DNA of 64,000 nt from Brachionus rotundiformis (GCA_016802295.1 JAESIW010000137.1:251415-315414), one strand, 5' to 3'; positions 39,552-49,439 are shown, counted from the stretch's first letter. Notes: a model not told the origin generated them from the letters alone. Numbers and translations: made by a program.

Positions 39552-41005
39552 TTAAACACAAGTATTAGTCGAATAACTCCAATTGCTAGAACCAGCGCAT
39601 TTGCATGAGGAACTTCTACATTCCAGGCCTTTGGTACTATCACATTGTTTATTGCTGCTACAACTAGATCCATAAGTCTTGGCTAAATCTTTAAAAAACA
39701 ATTAAAATTTACTTATAATTTCTAATCAACTAGTTAATTACTGCATTGATTCATATCTGTATCATAGTAAAACCCGGAAGGACAATCGCATTTTAAAGAT
39801 ATGCACTCAGTTAAGCCTTTCGTTTCATCACATTCACTAGCTGAATTACAGCCATCAGAGTATCCACCTTTGTTAACTAAAATAAAAAACATAATAAAAT
39901 TTTTTTAATTTTTTTTTCAATTTTTTACCACATCGAAAATTTGAGTAGTATTGAGTTGAGGGACAACTTTTTGGTAAAATCAAATTTTATCAATTTTAAG
40001 AAAAATGAATTTTACATGCAGGTTCCAGCTGATGAGCAAACTAATGAAATAGTCTGGACACAATCACTGTCAAAAGTGCAGCTCGTACCATAAGATAATC
40101 TGCTTTCTATTGATGACAATTAGATACGTATTTTACAGGTGTATTACTGGTAAAATTTTACCACATTTTTTTGTCTGGTCATTGAAGTAAGTAGTGGTAG
40201 CACATTCGCACATATTGGCCACAGATGTTGTCTTAAAGATTAATTAAATTTTATCTTATTCAGCCTTATATTAATCCATTTACCGGACAATTGCAGGTGC
40301 TTGCTGATGTTGAACAAAAAAGACCATTGCTTGCAAAACATTCACTTGTGGACGAACATGACTGAGCATAAGATTTTTTATATTCTAATATTATCAATAA
40401 ATAAGTCTTAATTTATTTTGGTATTTTTTTTACCGCAAATTTGTGTAGAAGAACTCCAATAAAAATCTGAACTGGAACATGCACAGATACCACTTGAACA
40501 GATTAAGTTTTTTGAGGGGTCACAAAGTAAGGTAGAATTGTCACATTGCTTATTGTATGTTAAATAATTTTTTGCTTTTTTTTTAATACAATTAATTAAG
40601 AATAACTATTTGTTAATTAAAAAATAATTACGACTTAACAATGATATTAAAATCGCTGCTATAGCTCCAAGCAAAAGTAAAATTCCTAGAGTTACAATAA
40701 TTACCAAAAGCCACATCGGAATTTTAAATTTAGAACTTCCTTTAAGAACATTAAATCTGTCTTTATTAACTTTGTACTTAAATTTTTAATTTTTTTAAAT
40801 GATAATTTTTTTTTAATATTTTTATTTTATCTACTTGATTAACTATATAATGTTCCTGTCTGCGATTCAAGTTTGGATTTACTTTCTGCTTCGAAGCTGT
40901 ATCGGAATCCATAAAATCTTTCACATGTTCACTTTCAGATGACCATATCTGATGCTTTAATCCAGCCATTTTGTTTATGTCATCAAATGATTTATTGAAC
41001 GGCAT
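39552..41005 (-). CDS. Type II membrane protein with repeated EB/EGF-like cysteine modules, nine exons
   Basis: Reconstructed on the minus strand as nine exons: 40,835-41,005; 40,632-40,776; 40,434-40,574; 40,284-40,384; 40,162-40,231; 40,016-40,106; 39,929-39,966; 39,742-39,876; 39,552-39,688. All introns are GT-AG and 49-58 bp, and the joined frame is open for 342 residues. Residues 1-77 are polar and presumably cytoplasmic. Residues about 78-104 are one strongly hydrophobic segment (IPMWLLVIIVTLGILLLL…), with no N-terminal signal peptide, so type II topology is likely. The rest is five repeats of about 40-50 residues with the pattern C-x5-C-x7-C-x4-C-x-C-x(5-8)-Y/W-x(5)-C, similar to the EB modules of nematode surface proteins and to short EGF-like domains. 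Adhesion or receptor function is guesswork. Confidence 0.8.
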
Positions 41006-41990
41006 TTTTATTTTTTTTTATATTATTTTATTTTAAATTTCTTAATTTTTAAGACAGATTTCCATGTTTTTATAATTAATTAAATTTTAAATGGCTTCTA
41101 TTCAATGTTTGTTTATTACACTAAGTTAGATTGAAATTTTTGTATGAATTCTTTTTTCCTCTCTTAAACTAATCAAAATGTTATTAAATTGATTTCTATC
41201 TAAATTAATTTTTCTTATCAAGAATTTAGAAATTACTTTTTCATTCAATAATAAACAAAATTTTGTTTTAACTTTTATTAATTTTATCATAACATTATTA
41301 TTTGGCTAAACTTAAATCTTTAAGAGATGAAACTATTACATGTTACTGTGAAAAAAATTTTAATTAAATCATATTTGTTTTATATTTAAATTATTTGATA
41401 GAATAATTTTTTTAGCTATATTGGAAACCGCTCTTTTGAAGGCTTTAAAGTTAAAAAATTTTAGCAAAAATTTAATTTAATCGTGCATATTTCAGACATA
41501 CCAAAAAACTATGATTTAATTTAATTAATTTATAATACACCTGATTGTGTTCGCAGTCAATAAATTGTAGAGACAATCAATCTCTAGTCAAACATTAACT
41601 CACTTAAATCAAATTTAAAAATAAACATCAAATTTTTCTTCACTTTTATTAATTTTTATATTTTTATAATTTTTGGCTTAAGACAAAAGCCCACCCTCAT
41701 TTAAGAAAATCTAAAAAAATAAATACAAAAGATTAAAATAAAGTATCTAGAGGAGTTTGAAAATTTTTTCAGATTTATTCTGTCTTTTTTGGATTCTTAT
41801 ATAAATTATTTTTTAGAGCCAATTTGCCATTTAGTTTACTTAGAAAATTCTTGGTCAAGTGGCTTATCCTTTTTAAAATATTTTTTTTATGGCCTTTTTC
41901 CAATAGCCAAGTTTTCTTGAGTAGTTCTTAATTTGTTTATCGGTAAATTTTTTACTTAATGAATAATTCAACCAAAACAAAAACTTCCTG
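41006..41990. other. Intergenic AT-rich DNA
   Basis: Upstream flank of the cysteine-repeat membrane gene. No coding exon, tRNA or clear repeat seen. Confidence 0.5.
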
Positions 41991-42420
41991 ATGTCTCTTT
42001 GCAGATGATACAAAGCTCATTAGTTCTGTGACACATGACAAAGACAGAAATAGAAGCTGGATAAATTTGAGGAGTGGTCTATGGACTGGAAAATAAGCTT
42101 TGATGTAAATGTGTAGTTATGCATTATTTAGTTATGGATCAGATAAAAAATACCATGATTACAACATGCGTTGCCAAGTAAATTGAGCGAGATTTGGGAA
42201 TTATCATTGCGAATGATCTAAAATTATGAAAGATGATTGTATCCTTTTTGTCCGTCGAGCTTGTGAGCCTCCTATTTAAGTCATTCGTAAGGCCACTTGA
42301 AAAAGACAGTCTTGACAGTCCAGCATAACCTTTTTACCAATAGAACGGCTGGTTACTTGAACGTCTAATAATCTTCACATATTAATTTCTAATTAACCAC
42401 CACTACTATAATGGAAAAAG
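41990..42420 (+). pseudogene. LINE reverse-transcriptase remnant
   Basis: Near 42,005 the frame reads ADDTKLIS, matching the catalytic (F/Y)ADD box region of non-LTR reverse transcriptases. It is followed in shifted frames by FEEWSMDWKISF and ERDLGI-like text, which is the usual downstream order. The frame is repeatedly shifted and stopped. The end, near 42,405, is a short CCACTACTA stretch resembling the ACT tail of the other copies. Confidence 0.65.
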
Positions 42421-42950
42421 ATTGTCAAAATCAAATCAATTAATAATTATATCTTAATTAATAATTTTTATTATAATTAATAGTTATTATTTTTACTTGT
42501 TTATTTTTGAAAATAATTTCTTCATATAAAACTAAACATCCTGCACATATATGTATATACTTTATCAAAATAGTTAAAATGATAAACTCTTCGATCCTTG
42601 AGAATAGATATGATATCTATTTTTGGTGTTAATCATAGCCTTTTGATATAACTAATAAAAATGACTTCTGAATAATTGCTATAATTTACGGATGAGCTAC
42701 TTCATATTTAATTTTTATTATTATTTTTCAATAAAGTAAATAATCAAAATTTTATATTTCCACAGTGACCATTTTAGCAAGATTAAAAAAAAATTCTAAA
42801 GGTCTTTTATTTAAACTACTAAAAACATTACATCCACGAAAAATTAATTTTTAATTTTCAAGTCCGTATATTTAGACAAATAAATAAATAAATAAAGTGT
42901 ATCTCAATTTGTGAAACGAATAATTTAGAGGAGTTGGAGTGTAAATATCT
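42421..42950. other. Intergenic AT-rich DNA
   Basis: 3' flank of the ATP6AP2 gene (minus strand). Nothing coding recognised; a short AAAT microsatellite lies near 42,880. Confidence 0.5.
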
Positions 42951-43885
42951 TTATTGGTCTTTTTTAATACGCTGACTGGTCATGCGGTAAATGACAGTGT
43001 CTAGACCAGGATCCATATTCCACATGCCATACGAAATACCAAATATTGCTAGGCCTAGAATCAAACTTGACCAAAAAATCAAATTAAACATCGCTGGGTA
43101 TTGGTCACTGTAAAAAACAGCCTCATTTGTTACTTTGGCACCCATGCTGGCATCATCAACAGTCTATAAGAAAAAATTAATTCTTCCAATATTTATTTAT
43201 ATATGTTCCTAAAAATACCTGTCTCTTAATTCTGGATGGTTTATCCGAGAGTAAAAGATAAGAAAGTAAATCATTAGAACACTTTTCGGACACTTTATTA
43301 GTTATCTCTCTAATCTTATTTTCAGTCACTGTTTCAGATAATTCAAATACATGAAAAGAACTCAAAGCCGAGCAGTCAAAATTTTTAAGCTCATTTTCCC
43401 CTGGAAGAGTATCATAAAATTCAACAGCTGTGTCAGAATTTTGAGTTGATTGCTTTAGATAATCAAAATCTAAGTCAGTGTCCTGTTTATTAAAAATTTC
43501 TATTAAAAAAATTTTTAATTGTAAAATTTAATTACCTGAATGAGTGTAATAGCTTGAGGCTTCAAATCATTGGTTTGGTTTTGGTTTAAAACAAATAATA
43601 GAGTAGCCCTTGGAAATTCGATTGTCTTGGTCCTTTTTAGACCGTCCCATTCCACACTCTTAAGAAAAATAATTTTTATAAATTTTTCCATTTTAAGTAT
43701 CATTTTACTTTCTCAATTGGAAAGCCATTGGTGGCCAAGAGAATATTTTTGAAATCGGTGAGTTTTAGCGGACTCTTTGAGTCGAACAAGAGATAATCGG
43801 GTGCTTGTACAACCTGTAAGTTCCCGTTTTGCTCTGACTGAACAACAACAATTATAAAAGCAAAAAGAAAATATATTCTTTTCAT
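42951..43885 (-). CDS. ATP6AP2: V-ATPase accessory protein 2 / (pro)renin receptor homologue
   Basis: Four exons on the minus strand (43,709-43,885; 43,536-43,658; 43,219-43,482; 42,951-43,163), all in phase 0 with introns of 49-55 bp, give 258 residues. Residues 1-17 are a signal peptide. A luminal domain follows, ending in a furin-type site (SRIKR at about 183-187). Then come a transmembrane segment (about 216-236) and the family signature YGMWNMDPGLDTVIYRMTSQ. The protein assists assembly and trafficking of the vacuolar proton pump; the cleaved C-terminal part stays in the V-ATPase Vo sector. It ends in KKDQ, a KKxx-type ER retrieval signal. The luminal part is about 90 residues shorter than in vertebrates, which I take as divergence because splice phases and frame are clean. 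Confidence 0.92.
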
Positions 43886-44244
43886 TTTAAAATCTTAATA
43901 AAACAAAAAATTTTAGATCATGTTGGTTTAAATTTTATCTATCAAAGTTAAATGCTTGTTTAAACTAGATAAAAGCCAGATTCTGATTCAATATATTAAA
44001 CCAGTTGGATGAAAAAAAAATAGAATTTCGAGTCTATCAAATTTTTTTGCCTAATATAATAAAAATTATAATATTATAAATTATGATATTTAAATATTAA
44101 AATTTAAGATATCTGCATTTAAAAATCGACATAAAGAGACTTTTTTAATCATGAGTTTTAGATCCGATTTTAGAAGAAAAGTGCAAAAATCTCATGACTT
44201 TATATTTAAAAAACAATTAATTAATTTTTTTTATTAATTTAGTT
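43886..44244. other. Short intergenic region
   Basis: AT-rich spacer between ATP6AP2 and the WrbA-type gene, both on the minus strand. No gene seen. Confidence 0.5.
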
Positions 44245-44859
44245 TTATTTAAAAATTTGCTTCATTAAGCATCCAAACTCAAATCCTTGGGTCTGTGCTA
44301 GGCTCAATTCAAGCTCATTCGGCATTCGCTTATTATCCGAATCCGAAAGAGTCCCTGCTCCCCATGGCGAACCTCCATGGACAATTTTATTACTGTTCAA
44401 TTCTTTGTTTTTGTATCCAAGGGGCACGTACCTAATGCCGTGATGGACAAAAAATGGTAAACATGACAGAGCAGTAGTCTCCTGACCTCCACCTATAGTG
44501 GCTGTAGAAAAAAAAGTGCCCGCAAATTTTCCATACAAAGTTCCGGTGAGCCAATGCTGGCCACATGAGTCAAAAAACGCCTTTAGCTGAGCTGGTGCTG
44601 TACCGAACCTGGTCGGTACTCCGAATAAAAACCCATCGGCCTCGCTCAATCGGCTTGTTTCTATCACTGGAACATCACTTGGTTTTGCGGACGCATTCAT
44701 TCTTTTTAGAATATCACTTGGTAAAGTCTCGGCCACTTGAAATAGTTTTACATCTATTCCTGCAGACTCAACCCCTTTGACTACTTGACGAGCCAGCTTT
44801 TCAACATGACCAAATGTTGAATAGTAAATAACAAAGACCACTGGTTTTCGAAAGATCAT
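44245..44859 (-). CDS. WrbA-family NAD(P)H:quinone oxidoreductase
   Basis: A 204-residue intronless frame of flavodoxin fold. The N-terminal FMN-phosphate loop is YYSTFGHVEKLA (about 12-23). The FMN-ring loop is FGVPTRFGTAPAQLKAFFD. STATIGGGQETT and a C-terminal GGSPWGAGTL follow. These are the signature blocks of the WrbA type IV flavoproteins, which reduce quinones by two electrons using NAD(P)H and so avoid semiquinone radicals. The length matches bacterial and fungal members (about 200 residues). There is no targeting signal, so the cytosol is likely. The family is common in bacteria, fungi and plants and patchy in animals. Base composition is like its neighbours, so if it was acquired by transfer this is not recent. 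Confidence 0.9.
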   Translation of the reverse strand: MIFRKPVVFVIYYSTFGHVEKLARQVVKGVESAGIDVKLFQVAETLPSDILKRMNASAKPSDVPVIETSRLSEADGFLFGVPTRFGTAPAQLKAFFDSCGQHWLTGTLYGKFAGTFFSTATIGGGQETTALSCLPFFVHHGIRYVPLGYKNKELNSNKIVHGGSPWGAGTLSDSDNKRMPNELELSLAQTQGFEFGCLMKQIFK

Positions 44860-45056
44860 TTTTGTTTCAATTTTATTTTATTTACACAATTTGGGAAAGA
44901 CATGCTTGAAGATGGTCTATCCCATTGCATACCAAGTCAGATTTAAATTGAAGATTCAGTAAAAAACTAATTATAGAAAATATGGGTTAAATAAAGAAAA
45001 TTACTTCATCAAATATTTATTTCAATATTAAATTTTGTTTAAAAAAAAATGTTAAA

Positions 45057-45305
45057 TTATTTACCTACAACTTTTTTATAATTTTTTTCATAAATTTCTT
45101 GTGTGGTGCCTTCCGGAAGGGTTCTAACATAAATTGGTGAGCAGAGCATTTTTTTGGACTCTGGCTCATCTGCTTCGCTTTTTTGCTCAGATCCAGCAGC
45201 TTTGCTTATCTTGTATTTTTTAAAATCAAACCAAAATTTCTTAGCTATCATATAAACAAGGTGAACCGTAAATAACACCAATAACCATTCAATTAATTTA
45301 TACAT
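45057..45305 (-). CDS. Small single-pass membrane protein, unknown
   Basis: An 82-residue frame that I do not recognise. Residues about 4-21 are hydrophobic (LIEWLLVLFTVHLVYMIA), followed by a basic segment (KKFWFDFKKYKISK), which fits an N-terminal signal anchor with a cytosolic tail. The middle is acidic and lysine-rich, and the end (PIYVRTLPEGTTQEIYEKNY) looks like ordered coding sequence. Amino-acid use is balanced compared with chance AT-rich frames. It could be the first exon of a longer gene, but the frame has its own stop. Same strand as the WrbA-type gene, about 200 bp upstream of it. Confidence 0.55.
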   Translation of the reverse strand: MYKLIEWLLVLFTVHLVYMIAKKFWFDFKKYKISKAAGSEQKSEADEPESKKMLCSPIYVRTLPEGTTQEIYEKNYKKVVGK

Positions 45306-45361
45306 TTTTAAATAAATACTAAAAAAAATTTAACTCAATTTTTTTACTTCACTTAAATAAA

Positions 45362-45739
45362 TTACTCAATGTCATTTATGGAACAACATGAACCAATTCC
45401 TTCGGTGAGGCAGCAGTGCTTGGCTGTAGCACAGCCAATTTTTTTATCCTGCGTATGGAAAAAAACACTCAAATTAAAGTCACATTTTTTTTTGAATCTA
45501 AGCCATACAATCTTAAAAATTAATTAAAAACAGTCTAATTAAGTTTACATCAATTCCATTTTTTTATTTATCAAAAAGTTAAACATTGCAGAAAATTTAA
45601 TCGGATAGTACAGATCACTTGTCTTATCATAATTGATAATGGTGTTCCTGATACCATGAGTGGTATTAATATTCATCAGATAATATTCTGGTTTTATTTT
45701 GCCAACAAAAGCCATGAGAATTAAAAGCATTGAAAGCAT
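45362..45739 (-). CDS. Small secreted cysteine-containing protein, two exons, unknown
   Basis: Exon 1 (45,549-45,739) encodes a hydrophobic start (MLSMLLILMAFVGKI), probably a signal peptide, then a Tyr/Asn-rich stretch. Using donor GTAAAC at 45,548 and acceptor GGCTTAG ending at 45,498 removes a 51-bp intron in phase 2. The frame then stays open through a cysteine-rich end: KKKCDF, IGCATAKHCC, GIGSCCS. The product is 108 residues with six cysteines, including two CC doublets. I do not recognise the family. The intron fits the small sizes seen in neighbouring genes. An alternative acceptor at CGCAG near 45,451 would read a different, cysteine-free frame and seems less likely. Confidence 0.5.
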
Positions 45740-46546
45740 GATTTATTTTTAAATAAAATAAATTTAATTAAATTTGCATTTAGTTAAGTTATTAGACACT
45801 TTATCCAGCTAAAGACCTTGAATTATATAGCGTGGTTAATTAATTATTTTTAGTTTGGATTAGGAGTGGATTCAATTTTCCTAGCATCTGTAGAACCAAA
45901 TTATTTAAGCATTTTGAATTAAAATAATTTGATTTTAAAAATCGGTAATTAAGGTGATAATTTTAAACAGTTATTTAGTTTGTCCACTTAGCGACAACTT
46001 TTCGAAGGCCAAACTTTTAAACCAACAAGTAAAATAATTAAAAAAAAGAGTAAATATGCTTGATTTATTTGCTTAGGTTTTTTGGGTCCACCAAGTGACC
46101 AAAATTTAAAAAAATTGAATTCAAGTTTTGATAAAATTTCTAATTTACAATTTAAATATTTAAATAAAAAAAAATTGAATTTTAAATTGCTTTAATATTC
46201 TTTTCTAACCTAATTACTCGGCTCAAAGTATCGGATGTCGATTGCTCATAAAAAAAAACTTTGGATACAATTTATTTTTAATAATCTAGACATCTTTGAA
46301 TAAAAAAAAGATTAAATTTTTAATAGAAATAAAGACCTTAGCCAAATAAAGTATGACAAAAATTTGACACCTGTAAAGATATGCTTTAAGTACTTTTTTT
46401 TTCCTTTTAAATCACGAAAGCTATTAGCAAAATAATTTATTTTATTCAAGTTAAATTTTATTTTATTTCTTAATTTTTTCTTTTATTAGTTTAGGGATCA
46501 ATATTTTTAAATTTAAAGATAAATTACATATATCATTTAAAAAAAA
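45740..46546. other. Divergent intergenic region
   Basis: About 800 bp between a minus-strand small secreted gene and the plus-strand Hint gene, so it should hold both promoters. AT-rich; I see no distinctive element. Confidence 0.5.
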
Positions 46547-47599
46547 ATGAAAACAACACATCACGTATTGATAAAAATTATAGTCTCAGTTATATTGATA
46601 GAATTTATCAGTTGTGGTTGTCCGGTATCGGACAATCCCAGCCAGATGTTCCAGTGCTTGACAATCAACCCACAAGCTTTCATTGACTTGATATCCAAAG
46701 GTGATTACAAAAGCTTTTGCCACATGGCCAATGGTTACATGACTTGCATGACCACTTATGTGCGCGATTGTCTCGGTGGCAAGGCAGCTACCGGAATACT
46801 CGAAGAACTGCAAGACTTGAATCTCAAATGCTGCATCAGTGGTCGAAACCAAGAATGCGTCATCAAAAGTCAGACTTAAAAATTAAAAAATCTTAATTAG
46901 AATATAAAATATAATAATAATTTAGACCCATCACTATTATCAAAATGTTTTTCACTTGATAATGATGTAATGATGGCAGATGGCAATTTAAAACCAATTA
47001 AAGAATGCAAAATAGGGGACTCGGTCAAAGCTGTGGATAAATATGGGAACTTGGTCGATTCAGAAATTATTGAGATATTTCACAAACATTCTAATATGTC
47101 AAGTAAATATTAGATAAAAAAATCGTATTATATTTTAATTATAATTTTTATTAAAGCTTTGTTTACAGTGTTTTACGATTCAAACCAAAATAAGATATCA
47201 CTTACGGGCTCTCATTTGATTAATGTACTAACCAAGGGCTATGTGAAGGCAAGTGATGTTCAAATCGGCGACAAGCTCAGAATTTATTCAGAAAAAGATA
47301 AAATGTTTAAAGAGTTAATAATTGAGAGAATAGAATATCAGATTAAGCAGGGATTTGTGGCACCATTGACCAATCATGGAACAATATTGGTAAATGGCGT
47401 AGATGCTTCGTGTTATGCTGATATCAACAGTCAGTATTTGGCTGATATGTCTATGATGCCGGTCAAATTTTGGTACAAAATTTCCAAAATTTTAAATTGG
47501 AAAATGGACACCGAAAATAGTGATATCATTAAAGTCTCTAAATATTTTAATATTTTACACAGTTTGACTTATAATTATCTTCCATTTTTATTTAAATGA
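46547..47599 (+). CDS. Secreted protein with novel cysteine-rich N domain fused to a hedgehog-type Hint domain
   Basis: Three exons (46,547-46,868; 46,926-47,102; 47,157-47,599) with 57- and 54-bp phase-1 introns give 313 residues. Residues 1-23 are a signal peptide. Residues about 24-106 hold nine cysteines in an unrecognised domain (CGCP…FQC…SFCHMANGYMTCM…VRDC…KCC…EC). The Hint domain starts at C115 (SKCF), with DGNLKPIKECKIGDSV, the TGSHLI block (T183, H186) and ASCYAD near its end. Hint domains cleave themselves at the first cysteine; in hedgehog proteins this attaches sterol to the released N part. The usual glycine before the cysteine is lysine here. The N domain is not a hedgehog signalling domain, so this is a hedgehog-related architecture like those of nematodes and other protostomes. 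The last 45 residues are hydrophobic-aromatic, replacing a typical sterol-recognition region. Confidence 0.85.
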
Positions 47600-48013
47600 A
47601 ACAACTTATAATCATGTGTAAATGCTTTAAAAATAAATTAAAGAAATATAAATTGTTTTAAAATAAAATTTTATTTTTTTATCATTTAAATATATTCTGA
47701 AAATTTCAACTCCAAAACAAATTAACAGAAGCTATGATTTTTATCTAATTTAATTTCGAATAAGATTTCTATTCTAACTAACTTTTTCAAAATATTAATC
47801 TTGTCTATTTTTTTAGTTGGTTTAATTAAACTTTCCAACAAATGTTTTGATCTTGACTATTTTCCTGATCATTATATACCAAACACTGATAGAAATAATA
47901 AAATACAATTTGAAAGTTGAAGAATTTGAATTCTTAAATGTATTCAAAGGTTTTAATTAATGGTTTTTACGCAAATTTACCTAATTTTGCGTTAAAACTC
48001 TTGTGTTAAATCA
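47600..48013. other. Intergenic AT-rich DNA
   Basis: Downstream flank of the Hint gene. Nothing coding seen. Confidence 0.5.
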
Positions 48014-48195
48014 GGCATTGTGAAATTTCATACAAAACTTCCAATATAAAGATAAAAAATTATAGTTTTTCTTAGATGCGGAAGTCTGTTGTTTTATTTT
48101 GTTTCATTTGCAGAAAAAGTTCTTGACACTTAAAATAAGAGTTATAGATTTTTTTATATTTATATTGGAAGTTTTGCATGAAATTTCACACTGCC
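48014..48195. mobile_element. Small foldback (MITE-like) element
   Basis: The two ends are inverted repeats: GGCATTGTGAAATTTCAT at the left and the complement of GGCAGTGTGAAATTTCAT at the right, continuing inward through AAACTTCCAATATAAA with one mismatch and then more loosely. The flanks GTTAAATCA (left) and ATCAAATCA (right) may be a decayed 9-bp target duplication. No coding capacity in 182 bp. Confidence 0.6.
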
Positions 48196-48365
48196 ATCAA
48201 ATCAGCGTTGTAAATTAATTAAAAAAAATTAATGAGCTTAATCCTCATTAAGATGCAACAAGTCTCTTTAATAATAAGATATGATCAATCCTCTTTTATA
48301 ATCTGATGAGCCAAATAGAGCCTTTCAAAATAAGAAATTGACAACCCTTGATGAGTAGATGAAGA

Positions 48366-48721
48366 GGGGTTGTGAAGTTGGTTTCAATTCGATCATTTCA
48401 ATTCAGAAAAATTTGAATAGCTTTTTTGCTAAAAGAGATAATTTAGTTCTATAAAATGCTCAATTATAAGCAAATTTGCTTAAATTAGTAAAATAAGTCT
48501 GCAAAATACTCTGCAACATTATGCATTTTGCACGCCATTAAAAAGTATTCAAATCAATTGTGCACTTACTTTGCAGAGTTTTTTCAGACATATATTTTCA
48601 GATTAAGCAAAGTTGCTTAAACATTAAGCATTTTACAGAATTTAATTATTCCTAATAGTAAAAAAGTTATTCAAATTTTTCTGAATTGAAACGATCGAAT
48701 TGAAAAGAACTTCACAGCCCG
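48366..48721. mobile_element. Foldback element with long terminal inverted repeats and 9-bp target duplication
   Basis: A 356-bp element. The left end (GGGGTTGTGAAGTT…) and right end (…AACTTCACAGCCCG) are inverted copies for about 150 bp: TTTCAATTCGAT, TTTCAATTCAGAAAAATTTG and AATGCT(C/T)AA blocks occur in both arms. Exact 9-bp direct repeats AGATGAAGA flank it (48,357-48,365 and 48,722-48,730). Long inverted repeats beginning with G and a 9-bp duplication are typical of Mutator-like elements, so this is probably a non-autonomous MULE-type foldback. It has no coding frame. Confidence 0.75.
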
Positions 48722-48746
48722 AGATGAAGACCGAGATAACTTATTT

Positions 48747-48927
48747 CTTAATTTTTATAAAACCTCTAACCTGGAACTCATAAGTATTAAAGTTAAACTA
48801 AGATCAGTTCTATTATTCATTTTTTGTTTATAAAACNCTTAATTTTTATAAAACCTCTAACCTGGAACTCATAAGTATTAAAGTTAAACTAAGATCAGTT
48901 CTATTATTCATTTTTTGTTTATAAAAC
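48747..48927. repeat. Exact 90-bp duplication flanking a single N (assembly join)
   Basis: The sequence 48,747-48,836 (CTTAATTTTTATAAAACC … TTTATAAAAC) is repeated base for base at 48,838-48,927. The only base between them is the window's single N at 48,837. This is what an unmerged overlap of two contig ends looks like, so the duplication is most likely artificial. Confidence 0.85.
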
Positions 48928-49089
48928 CAACCAAGTATAATTATAAATTATAGTTTTTTTGGAGAAATTTTAAAGGGCCATGACGACTTTGTGATCAGTG
49001 GTATCATGACGATCACAAAATTTGTGATCAAATTAATTTTTTGTGATCAGTATGTAAATAATAAATATAATTTATGTTTTATACTAGTC

Positions 49090-49385
49090 ATTTATGAAGT
49101 TTCACACCCTTGTCATTCTTCATTAACTCTCCACATAATGGACAAGGGGTCGGGTCTGAAAATTTACACAAAAACTCTATTACAGCCAATTTTCGTTTAG
49201 TCAACGCCGCAGATTTGAAGAAATCTGCTTTTTCTTTCACAGAGTCAAATTTTAATTTTTGGAATTTTTGCCCTAATGTTTCTACTAACTATTGGTCCGA
49301 TTCACCCTCTGATTCAGTATCACAAACATTACCTTCTTTTCAGTTAACGATCCAGTCTCTTCCGTAACAGATTCACTTTTTTCCA
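49090..49385 (-). pseudogene. LINE-type N-terminal zinc-finger fragment
   Basis: On the minus strand a broken frame contains a lysine-rich helix-like stretch (KFQKLKFDSVKEKADFF … LTKRKLAVIEFL) and then CPLCGELMKNDKGVKLHK, a C2H2-type finger of the kind found at the N-terminus of some LINE proteins. The second zinc-ligand histidine is lost at a stop codon near 49,091, and an internal stop and a frameshift occur near 49,300. It lies head-on to the plus-strand LINE 3' end that follows. It might instead be a fragment of a host zinc-finger gene. Confidence 0.5.
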
Positions 49386-49439
49386 CTTACTCTTCTTCAC
49401 TTAAACACTACTCTTCTTCACACTACTCTTCTCTTTTTT

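Noticed and set aside
45362..45470. Alternative second exon of the small secreted gene from the CGCAG acceptor
   Set aside because: Joining there in the phase required by the donor gives a short, cysteine-free tail, whereas the upstream acceptor keeps the cysteine-rich frame open.
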